A program made the translations under genes and the position numbers. Under the pieces are notes generated by a model. That model was given only the letters and a program-made list of their open reading frames with translations, had not been told where the DNA came from and did no database searches. Below, piece by piece: positions 12,321-24,142 of a stretch of DNA of 64,000 nt. Where the stretch lies: assembly GCF_019320115.1 (NCBI RefSeq), contig NC_089597.1, positions 122,413,485 through 122,477,484 on the forward strand, written 5' to 3'. Numbering within the stretch: position 1 is the stretch's first letter; the number at the start of each line of letters is the position of its first letter. The stretch is from Miscanthus floridulus (taxonomy: Eukaryota; Streptophyta; Magnoliopsida; Poales; Poaceae).

Positions 12321-12769
12321 ACCAGCAGTACTGCCCAATGTACCCAGCGCTAAACGCAACCCAAATACATCCCTCCACACTGGCCTCCACCTATTACCCA
12401 AACTTCCTACCAGCATGGCGGTCATCACCTTCGCAGCAGCCTCCGACGGGCAACTACAGGTCGGACTGCAAGCTTGACCTACATAAACCCAAAATCTCCC
12501 CATATAACCTACCTTGAAACAAACACACCGGAGCAAAACCGAATAAGGTTCGAGCCTTCGCAGCCACAGCACCACATGCAACAATTGCCTCCGCCACCAC
12601 CGCACAACCAACCCCAAACACCAAAAAACGAGCCGAACCCAGAAAACCAAGTCAACCCTCATGGAGCACTGCCAACAATTGGCATGATATTGCCAATCGC
12701 CGGAAGGATCATCAATGGAGTTTCAAACTGAAAAAGCAGAAAAAGGATCACCTCCGCCTGGTAAACAAT

Positions 12770-13624
12770 GTGGCAGTCCAAGGCCCGGCGAAACACACAG
12801 ATTGGTCCAGAGTCCCAATCACCTTCACAGAAGAAGATCTCCAGCTAGAGAGCTACCCTCACACAGACGCAATGGTGATCAGGACAAACATAGCAGCATG
12901 GGAGATAAGCAGAATACTGATCGACACTGGCAGTTCAGTAGATATAATCTTCGCAAATACCTTCGACCAAATGAAGCTCAGCAGAAATCAACTACAGCCC
13001 TCCGAATCCCCCTTAATAGGATTCGAAGGCAAGCAGATACAAGCATTAGGAAAAATCTCACTCCTAGTGTCGTTCGGAACCCAAGTGAATGCCAGAACCG
13101 AGTACATAACGTTCGACGTCGTCGATCTGTATTATCCATACAATGCCATCTTGGGAAGAGGATTCACAACCAAATTCAACGCAGCCCTGCATATGGCCTA
13201 CCTATGCATGAAAATACCAGCACTCCACGGTATTATCACAGTCCGAGGTAGCCAGAAAGAAGCAAGAAACATAGAGAAAGCTATCTACAGAGCCCAAAGA
13301 AACATCAATGCAGTCGAGTCGGCGAACAAAGAACTACAGCCTCCGGACATGCCCAAAGGAGAAACAGATATGGCAGGACAGGAAGAGACAAAGCTGATCC
13401 CTCTAGAAAAAGAGTTACCAGACAGAAAAGTGACAATCAGCTCAAAATTGTGCAAGGCAGAAGAAGAAGAGCTCATGGCAACCCTAGTAAAAAACAAGGA
13501 CATCTTCGCCTGGTCAGCCTCCGACCTCCAGGGAGTCAGCAGGGACATCATACAGCACGAACTGGACATCAACGAAAACATGAGACCAAGAAAGCAGAAA
13601 CAGAGAAAAATGTCGGAGGACTAG
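12770..13624 (+). pseudogene. Gypsy protease and start of reverse transcriptase
   Basis: A 285-codon open stretch in the middle of pol. The aspartic protease active site is ILIDTGSSVDIIF (about 12914-12952), followed by AILGRGF (about 13144), the usual retropepsin C-terminal motif. After an acidic linker, FAWSASDLQGVSRDIIQHEL (about 13507-13566) is the segment that precedes RT in plant gypsy elements. The frame stops at 13622-13624 and RT continues in another frame. Confidence 0.85.
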
Positions 13625-15350
13625 AATCCTGGCAGCAAAGGCGGAGGTGCAAAGACTGCTAGATGCAAAAGTGATCAGAGAAGTCAAGTATTCAGAATGG
13701 CTAGCAAACGTAGTCTTGGTACCAAAGAAAAATGGCAAAATGAGAATGTGCATAGATTTCACAGATCTGAATAAAGCTTGCAAGAAAGACCCTTTCCCAT
13801 TGCCAAGAATAGACGCCTCCGTCGACAAAGCAGCTAGATGCCAGAGGTTCTCTCTCCTCGACTAGTTTCTCTGGGTATCACCAAATCTGGATGAAAAAAG
13901 AAGATGAAGACAAAACAAGTTTCACCACCCCATTCGAGACATACTGCTACACCAGAATGCCTGGAGGGACTCAAGAATGCCGAAGCAACCTTTGCCAGAA
14001 TGACAAAGGAGGTTTTGGGATCACAGCTAGATAGAAACATCATAGCCTATGTCGACGACATAGTGGTCATGAGCAAGAACAAGGACGACCACGTCTCCGA
14101 CTTACAGGAGACCTTCGCCAACCTAAGGACAGCTGGCCTCCTGCCTCAACCTAGAGAAATGTATATTCGGAGTCACAAAAGGGAAGATGCTCGGTTATAT
14201 CATAAGCAGCGAATGCATCAAAGCGAACCTCGGATAAAACCAGAGCAATAATGGCAATGGGAGAGCCCAAAAACAAGAAGGAAGTACAAAAGCTAACGGG
14301 AAGAATAGCCTGCGCTCAACAGATTCATCTCAAAATCAGCAGAACGTAGCCTACCCTTCTTCCAAGCCCTGAGGGGCGGAGACAACTTCGAATGGGGGTC
14401 CAAGCTAGTCGGAAGCATTTCACAACTTGAAAGAGTATCTGGCAAACTCATTGATGGTCTCCGTCCTAGAAGCGGACAGCCACCTATTGTTGTATGTGGC
14501 GGCCTCCGACCATGCAGTCAGCGCAGTTTTAATCCACGAGCTGGAAAAAGAAGCAGGCAAAACTCAAAAACCAGTTTATTTCATCTCAGAAGCATTGTCC
14601 GGAGCCAAACTAAACTATACAGAGGTAGAGAAAGTTGCCTACGCGGTGCTGATGGCATCAAGAAAACTAAAGCATTACTTTCAAGCTCACGAAATCTCAG
14701 TTCCAACATCGCTGCCACTACAAGACTTGCTCAGAAACAAAGAAGCCTCCGGCAGAATAGGCAAATGGGCTACAGAGCTATCATAGTTTGGAATCTCATA
14801 CGTCCCCAGAACAGCAATCAAATCACAAGCATTAGCTGATTTTGTAGCAGATTGGACACCTCCGACAGAGCCCAAGATACAACCACCAACTCAAGGCTGG
14901 ATAGCATTCACAGGATGGAGCCTGGGGCCAAGCCAGGAGCAGGAGCCTCCGCTGTCCTAACGGCACCCTCCGGCGTCAAACTGAAATACGCAGCAAGACT
15001 AGAGTTCAAATCAACAAACAATACAGCAGAATATGAAGCCCTGATCTTAGCGCTGAGCAAAGCAAAGGCCTTAGGGGCAAAAACATTGACAGTCAAAACA
15101 GATTCTAAAGTGGTTACTGGCCAAGTAGAGAAAGAATACACTAGCAAGAGAGCCAGAACTCATCAAATACCTATCCGTAGTCAGAAATTTGGAGCGTAGA
15201 TTCGAGGGTTTCACCCTAAAGCACATCCCAAGATCAGAAAATGCAGAGGCAGATGAATTGGCAAAGGCGGCGGCAAACAACCTACCACTGCCTCCCAACA
15301 CTTTTTACCAGACATTGAAGTCTCCGGCAACTGCAGGAGACATCCAAGGC
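13625..15350 (+). pseudogene. Gypsy RT, RNase H and second RNase H, fragmented
   Basis: RT pieces: WLANVVLVPKKNGKMRMCID (about 13696-13760), FSGYHQIWMKKEDEDKTSF after a stop near 13863, and the catalytic IAYVDDIVVMSKN near 14042-14080. The RT-attached RNase H is at 14427-14786 (LLLYVAASDHAVSAVLI, ALSGAKLNYTEVEK). A second RNase H-like domain (ARLEFKSTNNTAEYEALILA near 14993, then HIPRSENAEADELAKAA near 15225) occupies 14890-15290. The double RNase H is the reason for the Tat assignment. Frames change at least five times. Confidence 0.85.
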
Positions 15351-15539
15351 ACTAAAACCAATACTTCAACTACACAATGAAGATTGGAGAAAGGTGATAA
15401 CAGAATTCCTAGAAGGCAAAGCCACCGAAGAAGATGAAGCAAAAGCAGCAAGAATGCAGGCCAGGGCAAGAAACTACACAATCATAAACGGCGTACTGTA
15501 CAAGAAGGGAGTAGTCCAGCCTCTCCTCAAATGCATATC

Positions 15540-16603
15540 GTAGAGCGAAGGCATAGAGTTGCTTCAAGAAATACACTCAGGAATTTGCGGGTCGCACATT
15601 GGCTCCAGAGCTTTATCAGCAAAGGCAATAAGGCAAGGCCTTCTATTGGCCAACACACATACAAGACGTAGAGCAGACAGTCAGAACATGCAAAGCATGC
15701 CAAACATTCTCTCCAGGACAGTCGAAGCCATCGTCGGAGACACAGCTTATACCTCCGACATGGCCACTGCAAAGATGGGGGATGGACCTGGTCGGCCCTT
15801 TACCCCCATCCCAAGGAGGAAACAGATTCGCAGTAGTAGCAGTAGAATACTTCACAAGATGGATAGAGGCAAAGCCGCTGGCGAAGATAACCTCATAAAC
15901 TATCAGAAAATTCTTCTGGCAGAACATCGTTTGCAGATTCGGTGTACCAAGGATCTTGACAGTAGACAATGGAAAATAATTCGATTCAGAGAACTTCAAA
16001 GAATTCTGCAAAAGCATAGGGACGAAATTAGCCTTCGCCTCTGTATACCACCCAGAGTCCAATGGAGCAGTTGAAAGAGCAAACAGAATAGTCTTTTCAG
16101 CAATATCAAAGACACTGCTGGGCCTACGCAAAGGAAGATGGATAGATGAACTACCTAGAGTTATTTGGTCACACAACACATCCGTATCAAGAACAACAGG
16201 ATTCACACCATTCAAACTGCTCTATGGAGAAGAAGCCATGATGCCAGAAGAAATAAAGCACGAAAGCCTCCGCACAACAAGCCAGCTGATGTTGCAAGAT
16301 GAAGAGTATGCAAAAGAAACAATAGAAGCCACCAGACTGGAAGCAGTCGACAACATTGCAAAATATCAGTCATAGACCAAGAAGTGGAGAGACTCTCAGG
16401 TGGTAAGGAAAGATATAAAACACGGAGACCTCGTACTCAGGAGAAAACCAAACGCACAACTTGTCGGTAAGTTGCAACCGAAATGGGAAGGCCCATACAC
16501 AGCAACGGCAGCAGGCCGACCTGGTTCTTTCCACTTGACCGACAGCGAAGGTGTCACAACAACCCACACATGGAATATCGACAGCCTTCGGAGATACTAC
16601 TAG
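15540..16603 (+). pseudogene. Gypsy integrase, fragmented
   Basis: Reading across frames gives the HHCC-side remnant (TCKACQTFSPGQSKPSSE near 15690), the core aspartate in WGMDLVGPLP (about 15776), the second aspartate in RILTVDNGK (about 15950) and the glutamate in YHPESNGAVERAN (about 16045-16085). Then come LPRVIWSHNTS and the C-terminal basic/chromo-like end KIKHGDLVLRR...TWNIDSLRRYY (16400-16603). Stops include one near 16372. Catalytic residues remain, but the frame is not continuous. Confidence 0.85.
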
Positions 16604-18590
16604 CATACAAGGGCAACCTTCGCAAAATATAAGCGGAGGCCCCTATATGCAATTACCTAAGTTTTTTCTTTCATTCAAAACAAAATGTAAAAGAGCCTAC
16701 ACTCTTTTCCTCACAGGGGAACTCCAAACGGAGGTGAGGTTTTTAACGAGGCAGGCTCAGTGTAAAAATCCTCTACAAGTATAAAGAGGTAATTCCCCAA
16801 AATAACGCCTCAAATAACACAAAACCGAAAGCGGCCAGCTATGGCGCCGCAATATTTGGTAAACAAAAACAACAGGTCCTTTCAAAGCGCCAGCCATAGG
16901 CAAGGGCAATTTGAAACGACCTCTACAGCCAAACAGGCCTTCGCTCTTGACAAAGACCTGACCAAAGTCAGGCATCAGGGCAAAATTTTCCTTTGGCCAA
17001 AAAGGCCTCCGACCCTTGACAAAGACCTGACCAAAGTCAGGCGTCAGGGCAAAATTTTCCTTTGGCCAAAAAGGCCTCCGACCCTTGACAAAGACCTGCC
17101 CAAAGACAGGCATCAGGGCAAAATTTCTTTTGGCCAAAAAGGCCTCCGACCCTTGACAAAGACCTGCCCAAAGACAGGCATCAGGGCAAAATTTCTTTTG
17201 GTCAAACAGGCCTCCGACCCTTGACAAAGACCTGACAAAAGTCAGGCATCAAGACAAAATTCTCTTTTGACAAAACATGCATCCAACCCAAGAAAAACGT
17301 CTCCGCCATCCAAAACAGGAAAACCAATAAATGCCCGACCAAACACTGCCGCCAATGCGGTGCCAGACCTCTTTACTTCAAAAAGATCTCAAGGGGAACA
17401 AATAAATAAGGCAAGATACAGGCCATCAAAGCCAAGATATGTTCCAACTAACAACGTACAAAAATATTAACCCACGAAGGCAACCACCACACTATAAAAA
17501 TGGATTCCCCCCATACCCCAAAGGAACTCAGTCGGCATAAGGCGCAAGGGCGCAAGGGGGGAGCAAGGCGCAACATAGGCAAAAGCCACAGCGATAGCCA
17601 TGGAGGCAGGGGTCTCCTTAAATATCCAAGTCCACCGTAGATATTGTACGAAAACTCGTAAGGGCGGAAGCAACGGTAGATAGTCGGAGACAGTGGGAAA
17701 AGAGAGAGGGCCTATGGCACGGTGATGACCGACGAAGGCCTATGGAAGCAGGGGGATATCGCACGAAAACTCGTAACATCCCCCTGACTCCGGAGACCAA
17801 ACCTGCCATCTCCAAAGATCAACCATGTCCCACGGGAGTACGGCGTCAGAGACCCATGCCTCCAGACAGCTAAAACACCCAGCTAAAGAAACATCAAAAG
17901 TCTCCGCCGTCTGCACAAGCTGCGCCAAACCTCTAGTCGGATCAAACACCAATCTGGCAAGCCTCGCCAGGCGGACTTCAAGTACGCCTCCGCTGGTCGA
18001 AAAATGGCAGAGACTTCTACCCCGGCCATCAAGCAAGCACAGAGAAGGAGAAAAAATGGGGCGAAGGTCCTAGCCACCACCTCTGTATCGCGCTCGATCG
18101 CCAAGGCGAAGGACAATGGTGCGCGAGCTCGGGACTAGATGAAATATGTAAACCACCACAACGGGATCAAGCCACAGCTCAAACAATCAAGAAAGTCAAC
18201 CTGTCTTGTATTCCATAAAGCATCAAGAAACATTCTTACAGGACACCAACTTGAAATAAAATACTAACTATTGTGGCGGAGGTCCACGCCAAGCAAGCGC
18301 GCGAGTAAACTCAGCGCGCTCGTCGTCTATGTCAAACCTAACTAACTCAAAAACGTCGTGCGCAACGCTGCGGGGAAAGGCCGAACGCCAATACTCCTAG
18401 AGCTCTTCGCTCACGTAAAGACCGTCGTTGTAGAGAGTCAAAGGAGCAACATCTTGCGCAGGCTCCTGGTTCAGAACCTGCGCAAGGTTAAAATTTTCCA
18501 CAAAAACATTTAGGAAAAAATATACTTTATTCATAAAAAGCCCAGTTGGACTGCAAGATACAAGCCAGTACAACTAAATGCTACAAAGGG
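16604..18590. other. Gypsy post-pol spacer
   Basis: Non-coding region between integrase and the antisense frames. It holds a five-unit tandem repeat (16947-17285), then CCTCCG/CGGAGG-rich sequence with no frame I can assign. Confidence 0.7.
16947..17285 (+). repeat. Five tandem 68-69 bp repeats
   Basis: Units start TTGACAAAGACCTG at 16947, 17016, 17085, 17153 and 17221 (periods 69, 69, 68, 68). Each contains CAGGCATCAGGGCAAAATTT and GGCCAAAAAGGCCTCCGACC. Arrays of this kind after pol are common in Tat-type elements. The long frames through them follow from the repeat composition. Confidence 0.95.
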
Positions 18591-18591
18591 C

Positions 18592-19707
18592 CTAGACCTC
18601 CGGCGCATTGGCCGCAGCAGAAGTCTCTGGAGCGGAGCTCGTATCAACGGTGGGCGGGCACGGCCCTCGACCACCGCCTCCGCCAATCGTAGATCCCCCC
18701 GGAACACCACTGGTGGCCAAGGCCACAACCGCAGTCGCCGAGTGCGGAATCGACGGAGGCCTGCCCGCAAGACCTTTCTGCGCATCCTGCAACACAGGCC
18801 AGAATGTCAAGAAACAAAAAAAAGGAAGGCCGACTACACAAACTATAAATACCTTCGCCCTCTTGTCCTCCGCCAGTTTCCGGGCTGCTGATCTCCCAAA
18901 TGGAGCCCAAAAGTGCCCGATGAAATTTCTCAAGGCTTTTCGCAAACCAAGAGAAGTCTCACCGAGTTCCTCCGGACCAGGCAGCGCCCCCTCCGGAATA
19001 CCTTCGGTGTGCGTACACCCGCCGCGTGCCAAAAGTTTGGCATAGTTCGTCACTCCCGCCAGCGCCCCGTAGTCCGTGCAACCGTTGATCAGACCGGGGA
19101 GCTTCGCAAGATGACGTTTTAGCCAGGAGGCGAGGGCGTAAACGCTGTCTTCCTCCGGAGGAGCGGAGGTTTCGCCTCCGACCTCAGCAACGGTGGCCCG
19201 GTAATGACCAATGGTCGCAGCGAGGACCCCCTTGACCGAGTCCAGGCGCCTCGTCATCAGAGAAAGCTGCTCTTTCACCGCCGCTGCGGATTCCTTCTCG
19301 GAGGCAAGCTCTCGACGGAGACCCTTGGTCAGCTCACTCGCCCTATGGGCCTGCTCGGCGAACAATGCCTCCGCCTCCCGGGCCTTTGCGGCATCGGCCC
19401 TTAAGCCATCCTTTTCTCGCTCTTTCTCCGTAAGAGACAGGCGGAGAGCCGCGACAGAGTCCGACAAACCCCCTTTTTCACCTTCCAGGCGCTCGACTTC
19501 CGCCTTGAGCGCCTCGATCGCGACGTCACGGTCCATGACCTCGCGGGTACAGCGTTCCTCCATAACAACACCCGTGTGATACCCCTGCGGCCAGAAAAAA
19601 AAACCAAAGCAAACAGCGGCGAAATCAAGAACAAGTCTACAAGTGAACATACACGAAAAATAGTAAAAGAAGGAAAGGGGCAAAACCGCCGGAGACGAAC
19701 CAGGCAC
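18592..19707 (-). pseudogene. Antisense frame in the gypsy 3' region, coiled-coil part
   Basis: A 371-codon minus-strand frame. Its middle (about residues 60-170) is heptad-rich and charged (LKAEVERLEGEKGGLSDSVA, LTEKEREKDGLRADAAKARE), predicting a long coiled coil. The following SVYALASWLKRHLAKLPGLI and GPEELGETSLGLRKALRNFI are typical of the antisense plant 'gypsy-type transposon' proteins. The N-terminal 40 codons are hydrophobic and probably not part of it (likely an intron or frame change). It lies downstream, on the minus strand, of the frame at 20803-21561. Together they look like one antisense gene, as carried by Grande/RIRE2-like Tat elements. Confidence 0.6.
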
Positions 19708-20802
19708 TGGTGTTCGAGGTGAACATGGAGAAGCTGGAAGAAATCCATATCCCTCAGACGCCGTTTAAAGCGATCTATCCAAACAAGAAGAAACAAACAC
19801 AAAACGATAAGGTGAGAAGCAGATCTCACGATAAACACACCAACAACCAAAGACCACCTCCGACGTCTCCAAGAATGGCAAGATAACACTCCTCCCAACC
19901 TGAGATAGAAGTGTCGGAGGAACCTACACAAAAAATACACAACAACAACGACAGCTCAGGTCAGAGAACAGATCAAAAACAAGCCAGATGATGACCAAAG
20001 TAAAAACATTTTCTACTTACTCGGACCCGGCTCCGTCGGCCCCGGTTGCCCCGGACCGAACCTAGCGCCCCTAGCGACCGCTCGTTCCTCCGGGGTGAGA
20101 AGCCCAGCCATGACATCATCTGCAAAGCAGCAGATGCACAGTAGTGGCACTTAGCCCAACACGCAAAGGAATCAGACGGGCGAAGACAATAAACACAAAG
20201 GTGTGCGCCAGATAGACCTACACATATAAAGCCCTGGTAGGGCAGCTTCCTGCGCCCTCTGAGCAGAAGTCTCCACCGTATCGTGTGGCGAAGGCCCAAG
20301 GAGCCGGACTTCATTAGCCAGCGGCCCGGAGGATGGAGGACCCAAGGAAGCCCGAGCTGCCGGGGCCTCCTCGCAGGAGCGGCATCCCGCCGCTCGACGT
20401 CGGCCATAGGCACGGGCGAAGGCGCGACAACGGTAGGGGATGAAGGAGCATGCCGCGGGATGGCCTCCGTGTCCTCTTCAGAGCTCGAGCACAGCCCACC
20501 AAGAATGTCGGGCATAGGCTCGATGGCGCTACCTTCCGGCTATTCGCTGACGCTCGTAGCACCATGCGAGAAGCGCGCCGGGGCAACGCCGGTTTTCGAC
20601 CGCCCGACACCGCTCATGGCTCCGCCCGCTGGGCACACCAGAGCTGCGGGAGCGCTACGATCCCCTCCGCTCACAACTCGAGCATCCGCTGATGGGGCGG
20701 AGGAGCTCTCGACGTCTTCGTTGCCAACGGAGGCAGCGCCCGCGCTGCCAGCAGAAGAAAAGGCCGGCGCGATCAACGGAGCTCCGCTTTTCTTCCTCTT
20801 TT

Positions 20803-21561
20803 TCACAGGCGCCCGAGAGCCGACGACGCCTTTCTTCTTTTTAGACTCAGCCTCCGCCGTAACATTCTTTGCATAGGCTTCTTCTTTTTCTTCTCAATCG
20901 AGGCCAGGACCTCAGCGGGAACCTCGCGCTCCCGGTAGATAATCCCGACCTCCTCAAAAACTCGATTAAGCCGCGGCATGGTGCCTGCCACGGCCATCCG
21001 AGACGTGTACTCACGCTCGGAAATCTTGCCGACCAACCCTATCGCGGCCTCCTCGACTTCGGAGACGAAACCGTCCTCCATTACTCCCTCCCCCAAAGAT
21101 TGACCAAAGCGAGGGAACGGAATCCCGGCCTCCGGCCCGAAAACGGGAACCTTGACCTGTTCCAGCTGAAAAGCTGGGTTGTTTTTGCCCAAGGGCCAGT
21201 AGTTGGAGGCCATGATCTCCTCCACCAGATCGTGACCACCAGAGTAGCGGGACGCGGCTGCAAAAGCCCGATCACAGGCCTCCCGCGTCGGAGACACCTC
21301 CTTCGGCGGATCCACGCGCGTGTGTGGCGCCATCTCCTCCATCCGAGAAGTCAGTGGATACTCCGAGACTTCCTCGCCATCCTCAGTTGTGCTGCGGACC
21401 CCATAAGTCTTCACGTAGAACCATTGCTCGAGCCAGTCGCGGTCCCACTTGCCCTTCTGGCAAAAAGATATCTCCAGACGATCCACACCTTGGTTCCTCT
21501 TGGACATGAAAGTGCAACTACCGTACTGATAGGTCACTTCCACCTCCTTGCCATCTCGCAC
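20803..21561 (-). pseudogene. Antisense 'putative gypsy type transposon' protein (PF04195-like)
   Basis: A 252-codon minus-strand frame, with the recognisable upstream part (HHLTPTAFLTLSKFCWACVS, DVDTFCTYYEL) continuing to about 21830 across in-frame stops. The motif YGSCTFMSKRNQGVDRLEIS and the following tryptophan-rich stretch are, from memory, those of the plant family annotated as Transposase_28 / putative gypsy type transposon. The C-terminus is Lys-rich. Function is unknown; in this family the gene lies antisense between pol and the 3' LTR, as here. Stops upstream (for example near 21707 and 21588) mark it as decayed. Confidence 0.65.
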
Positions 21562-22602
21562 CTCCTTCTTCCTCTTCGGCTGCTTCTACAGTTCATAGTA
21601 CGTGCAAAAGGTGTCCACATCTGGCTCGGCACCATAAGAGACGCACGCCCAGCAAAACTTGCTAAGAGTCAGGAAAGCAGTGGGAGTCAGATGATGGAGC
21701 TAAACGTTGAAGGTCTCCAACACTCGGCGGAGGAAGGGAATGTAAGGAAATCAGAGGCCGCAGGTGAAGAAGTCCCGGAAGACCACCGCATATCCTTCCT
21801 CCGGCTCCGGAACAGTCTAACCCGGTGGAGGGATCTTCACCCAGGAAGAAGGAAAACATGACTCCTTCAGCATCTCCGTGATTGCCTCCTCAGTAATAGA
21901 GGACGGGCCAAAGTCCCAAGATTTTATCGCCATGTCCCCAGAGTCCGCAGCGACTAGGTCTCCGATGGACGCAGAGACGCTCCCCAAATCCTCCTCCACC
22001 AGCTTTTCCAACTCCAACGCGGAGGCAGAGGCAAGCATGCACTCCTCAAAGCGTGCACCCCAGCTGACGGCCCTAACGCCGAGAAGGCGGCGGTAGGGTC
22101 TGGAGAAGGCAGGCCGGTGAGTTTGGGTGGAAGCGGAAAGGAGAGCCACCGCGACAGCAACCTATGCGCGAGATGCAAACAGAAAGACGGAGCGAGCAAG
22201 GGCAGCGAGAGGCGAAAGCGAAGAGGGCAGAGAACGTTTTCTCTGACGCAATGAAAGCGAGTGAGCGGTGTGTGGGGGGACCCGCCACCAAGAGCACCCT
22301 TATATAGGCAGCGGGCACAACGGTCATCTCTGGAAGTTTCACCCGCCGCACAACGGTCACCTCCGAAAAAATCGCAGAGAACGTAACGGACTCTGACACA
22401 GTGGAAACGGCCGCGACGCGGGGCAACGGCTACATTTGCCGCCCAACGGCTATTCTCGATGAGACCAACGGCTACGCCAGAGCGGGCCAGGGGGGAAGTG
22501 GCGGGGTCTCGATCGAAGACGCCGAAAGTGGCCTCCGCCCCCGCGCACGCCTTCGGCTAATGCGTTTTGAGCTCACGGCACGCTCTGGCGAACCATGGTC
22601 TC

Positions 22603-22615
22603 AAAAGGGGGGAAC
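22603..22615 (+). other. Gypsy polypurine tract
   Basis: AAAAGGGGGGAAC immediately before TGTTGTAGC of the 3' LTR. Confidence 0.85.
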
Positions 22616-23564
22616 TGTTGTAGCATGGCTCCTGGCGGGTGGCGAAGGCCCTTGACCGTGGGGTGTCGTCAAGGCGTCTTCGAGCGGGCGAAGATCGGGC
22701 GCTGACTAGGAGATTTCTTGACCGTGCTCGAGGGGTCATCACGGACTCCGCCGAGGCCAGGCATGCACCCCGCCGACCGCTCAGGCGGGCGTCTCCGGTA
22801 TTATGGGCCGAGGCAGCCTTATCTCTAAACTAACCAAACGAACTATTTTGCCCAAGTGTGCGCAGGTACTCAAGCGCGGGCGCTCGCGGTGGGCGCAAGC
22901 GCGCCAACATGGCCCATGCTCGGCCGGGCGGAGACCTACAGATGATGTCTCCGCCTGGACCGGCGGGGACCCTCCAAGGCAACAGCGCGCCACTAAGGGC
23001 GAAGGCTCCGAGGCCAGGGGCCGGGCGGAGACCAGCTGGTGATGTCTCCGCCCGGACCGGCGGGGACTCTCCGAGGCAACAGCGTGCCCCTGAACGCGAA
23101 GGCCAGCGGCGCGCGGAGAGCGTCTCCGACTGCCCGGCGGAGGCCCGCCAAGGGAGCGGCACGCCGTGGGGATGAAGGCCGGCGCCGGGGAGCCAGGCCT
23201 TTGGGCCGAAGACCAGCTACAGTGGCCGACCGCTCGTGGAGGCCCATTGCTTAGAAACGGCATGGCGGGACTGCCCCGCGATTAAAAGGCTAGCAGCAGA
23301 ATATTCCAGGAATGTACTGTAGTAGTTGAGGGGCATTGTAATAAATTCTGTTATGTGGTAGTTGAGTCCTATAAATAGGGGACACTTGTAACCGTGGCGA
23401 TGGTTGGTGAATGAATTAATGAAACCCTAGTTTTCCGAGTCATTCCCTTACTCAACATTCTCCCCCTTTGTCATTTTCCTTCCCAAGCCTCCGCCCGAGG
23501 CCGACCGTCCGTCAGGCGGAGGCCTTGGCCTCTTCCACGTAGTTAGAAACCGCAAGTTTCAACA
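22616..23564 (+). repeat. Gypsy 3' LTR (949 bp)
   Basis: TGTTGTAGCATGG...GTTTCAACA, colinear with the 5' LTR, with scattered substitutions and several one-base indels. TATAAATAG at 23370-23378. Followed by the target duplication CAACT. Confidence 0.92.
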
Positions 23565-24057
23565 CAACTTGCAAGTGTTCTATATGGATGTTGCATATGT
23601 TTTCGCACATATGTTGGAAGTGTATTTTCTAGATGTTTCATCTGTTTTTAACGTATGTTGCATTCAAGTGTTTCATGTTGCACTAGTTTCATGTTGTTGG
23701 GAGAGTCAGGGGCATGGGGGAGTGATGGTGGCACGGCACGGGCGACGGGAATGGGGCACGGCGAGCCGGTGGCCGGCGGACGTGGCACGCAGCGTGCTGG
23801 GGGCCGGCGGTCAGGGGCACGATGGGGCGGGGTGCGCCTGCGGGGCGGGGCGACGGATGGGGGTGGGGTGCGTGGATGGGGGCGAGTCAAGTCGAGGCGG
23901 ACGGGGCGTATTGCGAGTTGTACGGACGCGACGACGGTGCGATGCGCATGCGGGCCGGGCGAATTAGTGGACGGAGGGTGGACTGTGCAGGTGCGCGCGG
24001 GAATCGGCCGTCCGACGGAATCCTATCCGGTCGGATCTCCGGGCGCTAGCACGTCCC

Positions 24058-24066
24058 TTGGCTAAA
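24058..24066 (+). repeat. 9-bp target duplication, right copy
   Basis: TTGGCTAAA, identical to 9081-9089. Confidence 0.6.
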
Positions 24067-24142
24067 AGAGCATGCTGCGATACAGTGAGCTCTGAGATAA
24101 GCATACACACTTCCTGTGGTATCCCTGCAATAACAGCAAGTA

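Larger units (their letters stand above)
9876..23564 (+). mobile_element. Ty3-gypsy element, Tat-type, 13.7 kb
   Basis: Two LTRs (956 and 949 bp), a primer-binding site, a polypurine tract and 5-bp target duplications CAACT (9871-9875 and 23565-23569) define it completely. Domain order is gag, protease, RT, RNase H, a second RNase H, integrase: gypsy order plus the extra RNase H characteristic of the plant Tat group. As in Tat elements, a long non-coding stretch with tandem repeats and antisense frames separates pol from the 3' LTR. Gag-pol is broken many times. LTR divergence looks like a few percent, including single-base indels, so it is not a very recent insertion. Confidence 0.93.
9090..24057. 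mobile_element. Non-autonomous Mutator-like element split by a gypsy insertion
   Basis: Bounded by perfect 9-bp direct repeats. Without the nested gypsy element it is about 1.27 kb. The ends are poorly conserved, but both contain CGTCGGACG about 40 bases in (9128-9136 and, inverted, near 24010), with related sequence outside it (CGTCCGAC on the left, GATCCGAC on the right). The interior has a GC-rich tract (9240-9560) and a run of degenerate TGTTGCA/GTTTCA units (9582-9875 and 23570-23690). No transposase is visible. The long frames across 9161-9657 are compositional and I do not call them genes. Mutator affiliation is an inference from target-duplication length and the shared end motif. Confidence 0.5.
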
